A stretch of 64,000 nucleotides of DNA from Whitmania pigra (Eukaryota; Annelida; Clitellata; Hirudinida; Haemopidae). Positions 1-12,370 of the stretch are shown here, piece by piece; positions within the stretch are counted from its first letter, which is position 1; each line of letters opens with the position of its first letter. The notes beneath the pieces are model-generated. The model had not been told where the DNA came from, made no database searches, and worked only from the letters and a program-made list of their open reading frames with translations. The stretch lies in assembly GCA_021613335.1 (NCBI GenBank), contig JAJTWR010000371.1:722501-786500 (forward strand). The letters run 5' to 3'. The position numbers and the translations under genes were made by a program.

Positions 1-74
1 TTGTCATCCATCCAGAAAGCAAAATAAATAGCAATTATCACTTAAGATAATTTTATCTATTTACAACATTACAG

Positions 75-667
75 GTACTTTTGAAAAATTGAGAAACTTG
101 AAGGAAATGATTGCAGAACAGAAAGAAAAAAACAGAAACCTTCCAGACTCCACCATTGAAGATGAAGATGTTAGTGGAATCAGTGGGATTCAGTTTCTCT
201 TGAAAATGCAAATCTTAAATTATAATTCTGATGTAATGTATACTGGTCAATGTTTTATTATAAATTACTCACTAACATTACTATATTCATTGCATCATCA
301 TCACCAATGTTGCTATCAATAAGAAGCTTCATTCATGACTCAACAAATACATTGACAGGACACGGGCAACGGCAACACGGTGACGATAACAGTCAACAAC
401 ACTCTCCTCGGACAGTACATGACCCTCGCAGAATCTGATGAGAGTGATTCGGAAGATGACATCGACGCCGTAAACGACATCGCTCCCCCAAAAGACTCGT
501 CGAGCGACTCGGATGGCACTTCTTCGGAAGACGACGAAAACGAAATAGTCATGTGTCTCGAAGACAAAGACAACCAAGAGCCGCTCATACGAATTCTTTC
601 CGAGTCCGATGACGACGAAGGAGAAGTGGATTCTACCAACCAGGCGAAGAGGCAGAGGTTGGAATGA
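75..667 (+). CDS. 3' end of an unidentified gene with acidic, serine-rich C-terminus (partial)
   Basis: Two exons can be proposed. The first is 75-169, after an acceptor ending in ttacag and before a gttagt donor. The second is 359-667, after a ttgacag acceptor and ending in TGA. The frame is continuous across the junction (…IEDED then DTGNGN…). The first exon reads as a Lys/Glu-rich helical stretch. The second starts with a short Thr/Val/Asn stretch and continues as a strongly acidic Asp/Glu/Ser region, ending with a basic KRQRLE tail. Acidic Ser-rich tails with basic ends are common in nuclear and chromatin proteins and usually carry CK2-type sites, but no domain here identifies the family. 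The start and most of the gene lie left of the window. I am fairly sure it is coding and do not know its function. Confidence 0.6.
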
Positions 668-3600
668 ATATCTGCTCCTGGGGGATTAAATTCATTAGTT
701 GATGACGTGCGTTGGATTTAAGTACACATGCATCTGACGGATTTAACATCATGCCCAAAGTGAAAATGTTGTTGTATTGTTCTTAATGATGACAGTGTAA
801 AATATGTGGTCACATATGTTTTTGCTGGTTTATTTTTATTTTATGCCAGCATGTTTTATTAAATGTGATCTTAAAAGCCATACTTTTGTTCGTCTTCATT
901 TGTAAATTTCATCGTTGCGCAGAAAATTTATTGTATTGCATCATAACACGACTTTGTCGTCATCTTGATACACTAGCCCGCTTCCACCAGATATTCATTA
1001 TAGCTTCTTTACAAAAATCCAAAGCTTAAGGAAATCAGGACGTTGAAACAACCTCATTCACTCAGGAATTGGTTTGACAGTGTTTGATGCTGGAGAAGTT
1101 GCAAAATCAGTAATTGATTGCTCATGAAACTAAGCAGCAATCAGATAAATTTTTGAGATACACAAGGCGATCGAAACATCTGCGAAATAACAAATTCCTG
1201 AGTCACCAACCCACACAATGGTTACTCATGTAAACTTTAGGCTGTGTGAAGCGTTAGCAAGCACACGATTGTTGAAAGTCAGGTGAATTTTTATGGCTAC
1301 TTAAGCAATCCTACATTCATTTCATGAGATCAAATTTAAATGCCAAATTAATTTGAATCATAAAAGAGGTGATGTCCAAAGCATTCAGAGCTTTAAGGAA
1401 GGCTGGGACGTTTGCAAAATTTAGGAGGACTCTGATTATTTTGAAGGGAAGTCATTTCAGCTATTTCCAAGGGAGCAAACCCTATGACATCTTATGCTTC
1501 TGGCCAAATTCCTTTGCTATTCGGGTACATAAAATGCAATAAATTAAGCTTTAAGTAAATTTTTGTATGTCGTGATTCACTTTCTGAGGACCCTTCAAAG
1601 CAGATTTCCAGGTCAAGTGGCCCAACATTTGATAGGCAGTAACTGCAAAAGCCAATATGAATCCTAACCTTCTAGAATGGCCTTAGTAAAGATTCACTTG
1701 TCAAATGAGTATTCCAAAACAGCCAACTCGCCAAATTAAAAGTTTATTTAAAATTTAAAAAAGATAATGAGACAGTTGCAGAGTAATTACAATTTCATGA
1801 AACATTGGGCTGATTTTCAAAATCTGTTAATTTTTATCACAAACAGAGATAAAAACTTTAAAATTATTGAAACTTGAAAATGAAACAAGTTTGATTAATT
1901 TCATTACATTTGCATGCATTTATACCTTAAATAGCTAATTTTTAATCTAATTTTATTACTGAATTGCTCAATTAAAGCAGAAAATTAAAACAGGCCTCAC
2001 ACTCTTGTTTTAATCATGATCCAACAGAAAACAAAATAACTAAATAAATTCCAGAAATCAGTGAAAATGCTCAACTATGTGTTGTTATACTTATAATAAT
2101 TTAAAACAGTTAAAAGATCAGAATAAGAAGTCAAAGTGCATGACCAACTGAAGATAATTACTAAAAGGTGGGAAATACAAATTATCCTCATATTGTTTTA
2201 CATTGCATCAAAATGCAACTTTCTTACTCAAAATATATTGCAAGCAATGTTTCATCTTTCTATCCGACTGAAGGTGGGCAGGAGACTTTTCCAGTCGCAT
2301 CCACAAAAATCCGAACTCTATCAGATCTGTAATCCATGGTTACAGGATGCTTCTCACTCATTACATCCACCTTCGTAGCAAAAACATTCAATTTCATTTT
2401 CAATTCAATTTATAAAATATTGGTTTTATCTTCTACCTGCGTTAAATCAGGCCTTTCTTTTATGACTATTTCTTTGGCATAGCATCCTAACTGGAAATTA
2501 ACCTGCGTGTTTAAAAACTAGAACTTGCTGATAAGAGAAGTAGGTTACCTTGCCAACAAGTTCTGGCCACTGTTCTTTTGTCGACATGTGAAATAATTGT
2601 CTCAGGAATATTTCAAGCCGTTTCAATCGAACGCCTACCGAATTTAGTTGCTGTCAAGAGAATAACACATTTTCTAATCTTTTATAATGCTATCCGGTTC
2701 GCATACTGAGCAATCTCGAGTAACAATATGGCTCCTGGCAATTCTGCTTAAGTGTCTGCTAACAAGTCCGCTAAATAGAACATTTAGTATCGTCGAGAAG
2801 TTGATAACAGATCCTTCTTAGTGCCAGTAGTATTTTGCCTTTTATTTTGGACTGATTTTGATTAGTGTTTAAAAATAAAAAAGCAAATAATTTTTAATCC
2901 AGGGATGTCATTTAGGAGGGGCGTTAGACCAGATACAAAATGAAGGTTTGCCACTTTGGTAAAAGCTGAAGTGACATTCCTGTTTTCAAGATACTAACAT
3001 TTGACATCTCCTAGAACATATTTTCATGAATCATGAAGCGACTCAGTATATCTCAGTACTACTCAAAAATATCTTCTGAAAATGCGTCATTGGCAGAATT
3101 ATCTTTAGATAAGATCTATCATACTTCATTTATCAACGTTAATGCGTCATTCGTTTCACATAGAATCCAGAAATTTGCTAACTTAGACAGCATTGACGAA
3201 ACTTAATGAATATGTTTATGCTTTATATAATCACACCTTTTCTTCCGTCTTTTAAGGTTGTGTCACTATATTTCTGGCACTGAAACTTAATTGCTGATCA
3301 GTTTATAATAGTACTTTATGTTAATAATCACTTCTATTATAGTTTATATTTTTTTTTTTTTAGTTTCCGACGACTAAAACCATTTAAGATGATCAAGCGC
3401 AATTATTAAACAAGTCATATTTATTTATTTATTTGATTATAGTTTTTTGCATAACTGAGATATAACTTGAAAAAGATTAGGAACGGTTTATATGACGTCG
3501 TTCTGGGTGACCTAATAATTCTACTAATCAAAATAGTTCAATATTCACATTTTGACACTGCATAGAAATTAGTGCTTTAGAGATTCAATGGCCTTTAAAC

Positions 3601-4232
3601 TAATAAAAGAAATAACATGGTTTGATAGCAGAGGCCTATGGCTTTTGGCGACCCCTTGCTACGCCACCGTTTCATAAGAGGTAACAGTCGCACCTATGTA
3701 AACCTATGTAAAAACTATGTATTGGAGCTATTGAAGTTTTTCAAACCTAGTTTAAATTCAAAAAGAAATTGAACAAATTCAGTCATGCAATGGGATAGGG
3801 AATGTGGGGGGGAGTTTACGGGCTTTAACCCTTCGAAATATTCAAATAGATTTTAATTATAAATTTTATTGATTGATACAACATCATGAAATCTTAAAAC
3901 TGTCTTTGTTATTATTATCATTTGATTTTCATTTTGAAAAATACAATAAATGGACCCTCGAAATCATTTTCTGGATACGGTCCTGGTTTTAACACAAATA
4001 AAAATATCGCATCAGACCGTAATTTGTCTTTAAAAATGTTTTTTAGCATTGGTGGTTTCAATATTGCAATATTTATTACAAACCATAGTATTACAAATTA
4101 TTTCCACAAATATATTATTGTCTGTTGCTAGCGGAATTAGAGAGTAAATAACTCACGAGTGAGCGATATAAAAAGTAAACAATTTCGTTAGAGAATCTTA
4201 TTGCTAAGAATCTTCATTAAACTATTTAAAAA
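668..4232. other. Intergenic region, no gene recognised
   Basis: About 3.6 kb of AT-rich sequence between the acidic-tail gene and DDX47. It should include the 3' UTR of the left gene and the DDX47 promoter. Short open frames at 2136-2378 and 3922-4131 have no recognisable domains or splice context. A poly-T run lies near 3350-3361. No RNA gene or intact transposon was seen. Confidence 0.5.
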
Positions 4233-7200
4233 ATGTCTGACGAAGATAATTTAACATTCAATTCCCTGGTTAGTCGTAAATCTCTCTTGATCTCTTGTGC
4301 CCTATTTAAAGCTTTCAAATCTTTATTTAGTTTATAAGTTCAGTTATTGAATGATAAAAAATTTTAAAACTAATAATATATCAGTAATGCATATTATTTA
4401 GTTCTTAATAAACTTTATGAGGTTTGTACTGCAGGGTCTTTGTGAAGAACTTTGCAAGGCCTGCGAAAACATCAACTGGAAAATACCAACAGATATTCAG
4501 CGGGGGGCAATTCCATTGGCCCTCAAAGGTCACGACCTCATAGGCGTTAGCCAAACAGGGTCCGGAAAAACCGGAGCCTACATTCTGCCGATACTTAATG
4601 CCCTCTACCAGAAACCGAAAAAATATTTTGCTCTCATCTTAACTCCTACAAGAGAGTTAGCAGAACAAGTGGCAGATCAGATTCACATCCTTGGAGCATC
4701 AGCTGACATCAAATGTGGTGAGTTTCTTGTTTAATCCGATAAGCCCCCAAATGATTGTTGTCTCCAAGGTGCATGTTGTTGTTGATGTACTTCTGAATGG
4801 TGAGGTGTTTGTATTAATTTATTTCTTGGTATATTTTATGAAGACTGTTGCATGAGTTTGACTATAAAATACCATTTATATTATATTATTTTATATTAAT
4901 GTTTGATAAATCATTCATTTGTATTTTGAATATTTTTTTGTCATGAATATTATCATCTTAAATAAACAATGCTTAAACATTCTTGTGATGGTGTCAATTA
5001 CTTGCAGCTGTCATCATCGGCGGTGAAGACAACGTGACACAAGTTCTCTGTTTGGCTAAGAAACCCAACATCATCATTGGCATGTTACAAACATTTTATT
5101 AATGTATACATTAATTAATAATTTATTACAGGAATGTAATTAATTAATTATTATGTAAAAATTACATGTTGATAATTAATGTATTGTATTTATGAACATA
5201 TTAACAAATCTTTTAACAACCACACAAAAAAATACCCAGTTACATTCTGATAAATTTGCATAACCAATCCACAGCTGTTCTGTTATTTAACATAAAATAT
5301 GCATACACACAATAAATCCAAAAACTGTATTAAGTTTGTTATTAAATGACTTCATTATAACTAATGTTCCTGCCAACTCATACTGATTTGTTTAAACGAC
5401 TACAGCCACACCTGGACGACTTCTAGATCACCTGGTGACCACAAAAGGGTTCAGACTCGACATTCTTGAATATCTTGTGAGTTTCCAATTGTTGTTGTTG
5501 TAAGTTTTGAGTTGTTGTAAGCTTCAAGTTGTTATTGTTGTGTATTTTTAACTGCTGTATGTTGTAGTTGCTTGAAATGTCTTTTCCATTAAAATTATGT
5601 GATAATTCAATACTTATTTTGTGGCATGATGATGGTAAAGGTAAAGATTGGCTGAACAGGAACAAATTAGTGGATAAATTAAAGATTAATTTGAATGTCT
5701 GAACATTCAAACTATGTTTTTAATAAACATACTGCTTTTAAATCAACAATTACTAATCATGGCTATTATTAATTATTTAGTTACATATTATATTTAGTTA
5801 TGTTATTAATTATTTGGTTCAATAACATAATTCATGTCACACAATTAATTTATAGATAATTAATCACATTTTCAGGTATTTGATGAAGCAGATAGAATTC
5901 TGAATTCAGGATTTGAAGAGGAGGTGTGCAATAATTGTTTTTTTTTTACAATTTATTTGTTAATTGTCTTTGTTTTTTGAAATGTCTGTTTATATTTATT
6001 TCTTTCAATGTTTATCTCATATGGATGGATTCATAATTTGAACAAATTCAGATCACAGAAATCTTGAAGAAAGTTCCCAAAAAGAGATCAACCTTCTTGT
6101 TCTCAGCCACGATGACTCACAAGGTAGTTTTACATTACATTGTAACTTATTATTACATCACACAACTTACATCTCATTATTGTGTCACATAACTTACATT
6201 ACCATTGTAACTTATTATTGTGTCGTGTAACTTACATCCCACTTTATTTCAAATTCAATTGGCAATACTTTTTCACCATTTTCATTGCAGGTCAGGAAAC
6301 TTCAGAGGGTATCCTTGAAGGATCCGATAAATGTGGAAATATCTGGAAAGTACGAAACTCCGAAGACTCTTCGACAGCGGATGATGCTGGTGCCTCTGAG
6401 TCTCAAGGTAGTTTAAAACTTATAAGCTATTGGATAAGGTAGACCAAAATTTCAAGAAGAGAGGTACTTGTGTAACTATTGAGATATTACTTTGACTTGA
6501 AGGCAATTTCTTAATAAATATCTGCTAATGCTAATTATGTCAATCATTTTTTTATTACTAGTATTATGATTATTATTACTGTTATTGCTATATATTATTT
6601 GTTAATATGGTTATAGAATATCTTTGTTAATTACGTTTAAAATATTATTGTTTTGCTACTAAATTGTCACTTAAAAAAGGATTCCTTAAAGTCTTACTAC
6701 AATTTTACAGGAGTACTACTTGTACTATGTGACGATGATTACGACATATGACAAGGACAAATCGACGATAATATTCTGCAACACTTGGGCCAAGGTCCGC
6801 CTTTTCACTCACATGCTTCGAAACCTCGGCATATCCGCAGTTGCTCTTTACGGACAGATGACACAGGTCAATAAATATTCAGTGATTTCGTCATTATAAT
6901 AATTTATTGATTTAGGCATCTTTATTTATGGTGATACATGTGATGATAAACATTTTATGTCAGAATTGATGGTATTGCTTTAAATATGTTGTTTAACATT
7001 TTTTAATGATTTAGTTCAATTACAAATGACTTTATTAATGATCTGAATTTACTAAAAATATTTAACTATTATTAACTTAAGTATTTTTAATAATCAAATG
7101 TAAAACCAATATTTCTTAAATATTCCTGCCTTCTATCAGCATGACATTGATGATGACATTAATATTAATAATTTCAATTAGCATCATCATTTCAAAGAAA

Positions 7201-8527
7201 AGTTACCAATTAATTAACATTTCAATTACAGGAAGAGAGGACAAAAGCTCTCAACAAATTCAAGTCGAAAAAATGTCAAGTACTTGTGGCCACAGATCTT
7301 GTGTCGAGGTATATTGTTGTTGTAATTAATTTATTTATTCTATTTTCGTAAAAGGTTATTTTAAAAATTTAATCATCGATTTAACAAAACAGCAATTTCT
7401 GCTATTTCACAACCTGATATTAGCACAAACCAGCTGCCATCCATGCACAAGCACTAAAATAATTTCAATGTTTTTGTTAGGGGTCTCGACATTCCCTTTG
7501 TGGACAGGGTGATTATCTACGACGTGCCAAGATCCCCCAAGGATTATGTGCACAGGGTGGGCAGGACAGCCAGGGCAGGTAGATCAGGGACATCATATAT
7601 CCTCTGTACAGAGTCAGTGATTCTTGATCTTGTGAATCATAATCATTATCATTCAGTGGTCTCAAGGTCCTGTGATTCAGACTCACGTCACCGTCATGAT
7701 TGTCTTATTTGATTTACATTACTTTTGGTTAATGATGGCTTATTTGCTTAAGATTTGGAATAATTTTTTATCATTGTTTGTTTAACTTTTAGTTGATAAT
7801 GTTCAAAAGTTTTTTTGACATTTTAAAATTTACAATGCTTGGTTAAGTTTGATTTAAATCAGGTTCCAATTTAATGATAAAACATTTTTATTAATTATAT
7901 TTCCAATGTCAACCTTTAATGCAATTGTTATCCAATAACCTATTATTAAATGAATATTATTGTTGTCTTATTTATTCGTACTTACAAATATTCATTATAC
8001 CACAACAATTAATATTCAAAATATGTTTAATCTGGTTATAAAAGGTTTGAGTTGTTCGAATACATCGAAATAGAAGAATTGCTTGGTTACAAATTGGAAC
8101 AGTTCAAGCCAATCAAAGAAAAGGTCGTAGCCTTCAAATATGAGGTCACCGACGCACTTAAGGCTGCCAAAATCGTGAGTGAATGTAATTAGTGACATAA
8201 ATGAAGGAATAATGAATTCACCATTTCAAGTTTTTATTTGTTACTTTAGTTGTTTTAGTTGATATTTTATTACTACAACCTTTTCAATATTTGACTTTGG
8301 ACTTAATGTTTTCCTTGTTTAATAAACATTTTTAATTTTCAAAATGTGCTTAATTTTAGATTTAAAAAAATCTTGTTGATGTTTTTTTCCAGCAAATAAA
8401 AGAAATTGAAAGGCAGGAGAGGAAGCAACAGCAAGACGAAGACGATGAATTTGACAACGACGACACAGAGGAAGCAACGGGAATCAGGAAGCGACTGAGC
8501 AAGAAAAGAAAGTTAGAGGAGGAATAA
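4233..8527 (+). CDS. DDX47: ATP-dependent RNA helicase DDX47 (Rrp3), 12 exons
   Basis: Complete DEAD-box RNA helicase of about 442 residues (human about 455), acting in nucleolar pre-rRNA processing of the small subunit. Proposed exons: 4233-4268, 4435-4717, 5008-5079, 5406-5476, 5876-5923, 6052-6123, 6291-6407, 6711-6866, 7232-7308, 7481-7612, 8045-8174, 8393-8527. All phases are consistent. Motifs in order: Q motif (PTDIQ, residues 30-34), Walker A SQTGSGKT (51-58), [30 protein letters not shown] and [10 protein letters not shown], ending in an acidic then Lys/Arg-rich tail (KKRKLEEE). The start is the ATG in exon 1 (MSDEDNLTF). Intron 3 begins with GC instead of GT; the splice is forced by frame and by the NIIIA-TPGR junction. 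Intron 10 uses GA|gtcagt. Motif Va reads [13 protein letters not shown] where most family members have VATDVASRGLDIP, a conservative change. Orthology to DDX47, rather than another DEAD-box gene, is well supported by the whole-protein match. Confidence 0.95.
5080..5405 (+). other. GC-AG intron in DDX47
   Basis: The exon ends …ATCATTG and the intron starts gcatgt, ending ctacag. Splicing here gives the conserved helicase motif Ia/Ib junction [14 protein letters not shown]. The only nearby GT (catgtt) would shift the frame. The exon side is TTG rather than the AG preferred at GC donors, so this is a weak non-canonical site, or a GT site with a polymorphism or assembly error. Confidence 0.75.
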
Positions 8528-8828
8528 ATGCACAACAAAAGCATTATATTTCCAACAAACCATGTTATTATTATTATTATTATTATTACTGAAGTTGGCA
8601 GCAGTAGATTATCTTTATCAACATAGTTTAAAAATGTAAATACGTGAAAATACATTATCATGTTTTATAAATTACTTCTCCATGTCAAAGAACTTTTGGT
8701 TTGAATGGTGCTTCCAGCAAGTGACTTAATAAAACACTATGCACTCTGTAAATATCAATTATTGGAAATAACTATAACAATCTTATACAAGTCAAAAACA
8801 AATTCGTTTCAAATTCGTAGCAAAGCTA

Positions 8829-9170
8829 AGGGGCAATCCGTAAATTAAGTCGCGCACCAGCGGCTTCACGATTTTGCACTGGAGTGGTAGAGAATGTGAC
8901 GTTATGTGAACCTCATGAGTAAAAAAGGCCTTTTTTGAATCCAAGTTTTTTGTCTATTTAATTATTTATTTATAAAAAAGGAAAACTGTATTAAGCTGCA
9001 AACAAGATAAAAATTATCCTCCCATTCAACAGATATGAAGTTTGTAGATTTGTGATGCTCTTTTAGAGGCCGGATAATGTTGGAACGGAAGGCCGGATAA
9101 TGTTGGAACGGAAGGCCGGATAATGTTGGAATGGAAGGATGAAAAAAAACCTCATTTATGAACGGCCCCT
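8829..9170. mobile_element. MITE-like DNA transposon remnant with AGGGGC termini and TSD
   Basis: The left end reads AGGGGCAATCCGTAAATTA. The right end, reverse complemented, reads AGGGGCCGTTCATAAATG. These are imperfect terminal inverted repeats of the AGGGGCCGTxCATAAAT kind seen in many animal DNA transposons. The flanks carry the direct repeat aaagcta(a) on both sides (8822-8829 and 9171-9178), a 7-8 bp target-site duplication. No transposase is encoded. The element lies in the tail-to-tail spacer between DDX47 and the SOX gene. Confidence 0.65.
9068..9136. repeat. Three tandem copies of a 23-bp unit
   Basis: Three adjacent copies of a unit starting GGCCGGATAATGTTGG at 9068, 9091 and 9114. 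The third differs at one base (aacg to aatg). They lie inside the MITE-like element at 8829-9170. Confidence 0.9.
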
Positions 9171-9393
9171 AAAGCTAACAAATTCATCTTAAAACAACGT
9201 CTGCCAAAAATAACAAGGTAGACGTCTTATCAAAAAAACAATTTGTACACATTCATAAATCTAATGCGTTAACAAGCGTTACATAGGGATATATATCGCG
9301 ATCGGGGGTAGCGATCATGTTTACATCTTTGTTAATAATGGCTAGTCCTGGCATTCGTAAAGCTGCGATGGTTTTCAAATACATTGTCTCGAT

Positions 9394-12370
9394 CTAGGCT
9401 TTATTGACAGAATAATTAATGGCCCCATTTCTGGCCTGCTGTTCATTTAATGACTGTTCGTAAGATCGGACCGAATTGTTCCCGCTCGTCGTTATAACTC
9501 CATATTGTTGTTGCTGTACGAAGCAGTTTGAAAAGCTTGGGCTGTTGGCTACGAAATACGAAGGAGACGATGATGGAGTTTTTTGAATTTGATAATACGA
9601 AATTTCTTCGCCGTTCTTGAGTTGCGACATCAGATCCGACTTTAAAATGAACTGATTTGTTGAGCCAGACTGACCTTTCATGCTTTCTAAATTGATGAGC
9701 ATCGGACTTCCTCCCATTGACGGACTTCTTTCTCCTTGCAGAGCGAGGCCAGTCTGACCTCTAAGTTGTTGCTGGTTTATTTGATATCCTTGTTGAAAGG
9801 ATGAATCGTGGATACTTGCCGGACGATTTGTTTGAGCGTCCGAAGAATTCTGTCTCTTCTTCGAATCGACGGGATCTGTGTGCTTGCTGGCAATCAGTTG
9901 CTGCAAAGGCACTGATATGGAATCATTGGCTGAGAGTCTCGGTGAGGAAAGAGCCAAGGAGTGTAGGAAGGAATGCTGGTTCTGGTTGTTCTTTGAAGAA
10001 AGTTGCGTGGAATTCATATCGCAGGTGTTGATTGCGTTGCTCTTGTTGGTAACGGCGTTAAGAATGCTACTCGATATGACGACGCTGCTCAGCAGGTTGG
10101 CTGGTATGTTAACCATGGTGTTGGCACCGCTGGCTGGGGCGTTGCGTCTTCGTCTCGGCTTGTACTTGTAGTCAGGGTGATTGGCCATGTGTTCGCTACG
10201 GAGTCTTTTTGATTCTTCGACGTATTTTTTCTTCTCTTGATCTGGCATAGCTTTCCAGGCGTTCCCCAAGCGCTTACTGATGTCGGAGTTGTGCATGGTC
10301 GGATTGGCCTGAGATATCTTTCTTCTTTCTACTCTCGACCAAACCATGAAAGCATTCATCGGTCTTTTAACCTAAATAATAGAATTTTATATATTGGTTG
10401 TTAATCTAATTCAACTGTTAGTTTACTAAATCTATTTATGATATCCGTATTCTTACTTAATCCGATGATTAAGTTATGAAAACCAAGTTTTAAAAAAATA
10501 TAGAATTCATCACGTTTACCGGTTTTACCTTTTCACTGTTTGATTTTCCGATGTTGGAGTCATCGCTCTTGCCATCAGCCGAAGAACACCTTTTCAAAAG
10601 ATTCCCTGGTAAAGTGATCGTGGCATTCGGGAGGGCGGTTAAATTGGCAGCAGTGGACGAATTCGGAGACGAATTGTACTGGTTGATGAGCATGAGCTCG
10701 TGCTGCTTGACCGCCTGCTTGGCGTCCTGAACTGCTTGTTGTAGAAGTATCTTCTGCTGCAATGACTTCTGAATGGATTGATGGTTCGATGGAATCTGCT
10801 GTTGAGGTTGTTGTTGGTCGAGATTCGTCAGGTGAAGCTGGTATTGTTGATGTTCCAGCAGGAGTTGTTGCTGTTGCTGGTGTTGCATGTTCTCGATTAA
10901 GTATTGCTGTGCCAGTTGATCGTTTGAATATTGTTGGTGGAATTGGTCGGGATCGATTGGTTTCAGTTCTTGGAAATTCTGCTCTCCTTCTATCAACCTT
11001 CCGTCCCTATCCTGATTCTGATAGGAATGTTGTAGTTGCAAGTGTTGAGGTTGCAGTTGCTGACTTTGCTCCAATTGCTGGTAGATCAAGTGATTCTGGT
11101 GGTGACGATGTTGAATGTAGAACAGATTTTTTGGCTTCAGTGATTCGTGAGTATTTCCTGAAGAGACACTGATTTGATCTTGAAAAGCTTGCGGTTGATA
11201 AATAATTTGACGCTGATGTCTCTGAGATGGACCAGCTTCATTTTCATCTCCACCTCCGTTTGAATCCATTAGGTTTCCGTGTGTCGCACCGACCATCTCG
11301 GCATGAGATATGAGTTGTTGTGGCAAGAATTGCTGTTGATTTTGTTCTTGTTGTTGGAGCAAATGTTGATGTAGGTATTGCTGCTGCCTCTGGAGGTTGG
11401 CCTTTTGGTAGAAATCATCAGAAAAGGAAGCAGAAGGGATGGATAGATCAACCGATTGAGCGGCTAAATCTCGTCCCTCCGCCTGTTGTCGCTGATTGCG
11501 ATATTGGAGGAAGAAGGATTGGAGGTAAGACTGCTGATCGGGCGAGCACTGTTCGAGATGCAGCTGAGTGAATTGCAATCTGGACATGGCTCCCGACGGA
11601 GATTCCTCGACGCTTTCCTGCGTCTGCTCAGTGTTTCTTTGCTCTTCTGCTCCGTTCATTTCATATTCCGAGGCTTGGATTGGATTCTCGACAACTTGTT
11701 GTGTTAGTGGTGTGCCGGACCTATAGAGTTCGTTGGTAGTCGCTATTGAAGTATGTTGTTGTTGCTGCTGTTGCTGCTGTTGTTGTGAATCTTGATCTGA
11801 GTTCTCCGGTTCTTTTCCATTCCTCATTTGTTGCTCCCTGGAGAGCTGCTCACGTTGTAAATGACAGAAGTGGAGAATTTGTTGCTGCTGTTCGTAAGAC
11901 AACTGTCCACCGTTGACTCGAATGTCGTATGCTTGAGAGTTTTGATGGTCATAAACGAGTCCATTTTCATAACTCTTTTCGTCATTCGAGGAAACTTCTG
12001 TCGAAGCAATATCGATTCCCGCCTGATCAATTTCTCTGTTGGCATTCGCCTGCTCTCCATTTTCTATTCTCTCATCAGTTATCGCTCCATTGTTGTTGTG
12101 GTCAACAACTTTGTTTTCTTCATGATCGGATGCTGACATTTGAGCCTCAGAATTGAATGTCTCTTTGGTATTCTGTGAGGTACTTTTATCGTCTCCTTCA
12201 ACTTCGTCATTCTCGTTATCAACACTTCTTTTCGTAACAGGTGAAAGTTTCTGTTCGTTACTGTCGCTTCTCTTACGTTTTGCTGGAGGGTACATCTTAT
12301 CGTTTAGAAATTCAGAGTTTTCGCAGTTCTCAATTCTTATTTTTTCGCTCTCCTCAGCAGCCCACGACAT
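9394..12370 (-). CDS. SOX-family HMG-box transcription factor with long Gln-rich N-terminus, 2 exons
   Basis: Coding exons are 12370-10529 (614 codons) and 10371-9394, split by a 157-bp intron placed exactly before the HMG box (…SNSEK then [11 protein letters not shown]). The protein is about 939 residues. The HMG box is residues 615-690 and contains [20 protein letters not shown] and [11 protein letters not shown], the SOX signature for minor-groove DNA binding and bending. The N-terminal 614 residues are rich in Gln, His, Asn and Ser, with long polyglutamine runs (for example near 11750-11785). A leucine/glutamine stretch just before the box ([19 protein letters not shown]) could form a coiled coil. 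The chosen start, [12 protein letters not shown], lies just after a plausible acceptor (ggtactcag), so a 5' UTR intron is likely. The open frame extends upstream to 12487 through hydrophobic, intron-like sequence, which I exclude. The HMG box mixes features of groups B, C and D (ERRKI and WKAM are D-like), so I do not assign a group. Confidence 0.85.

Noticed and set aside
10762..11172. Plus-strand 136-codon open frame
   Set aside because: It is the antisense shadow of the CAG/CAA-rich SOX exon.
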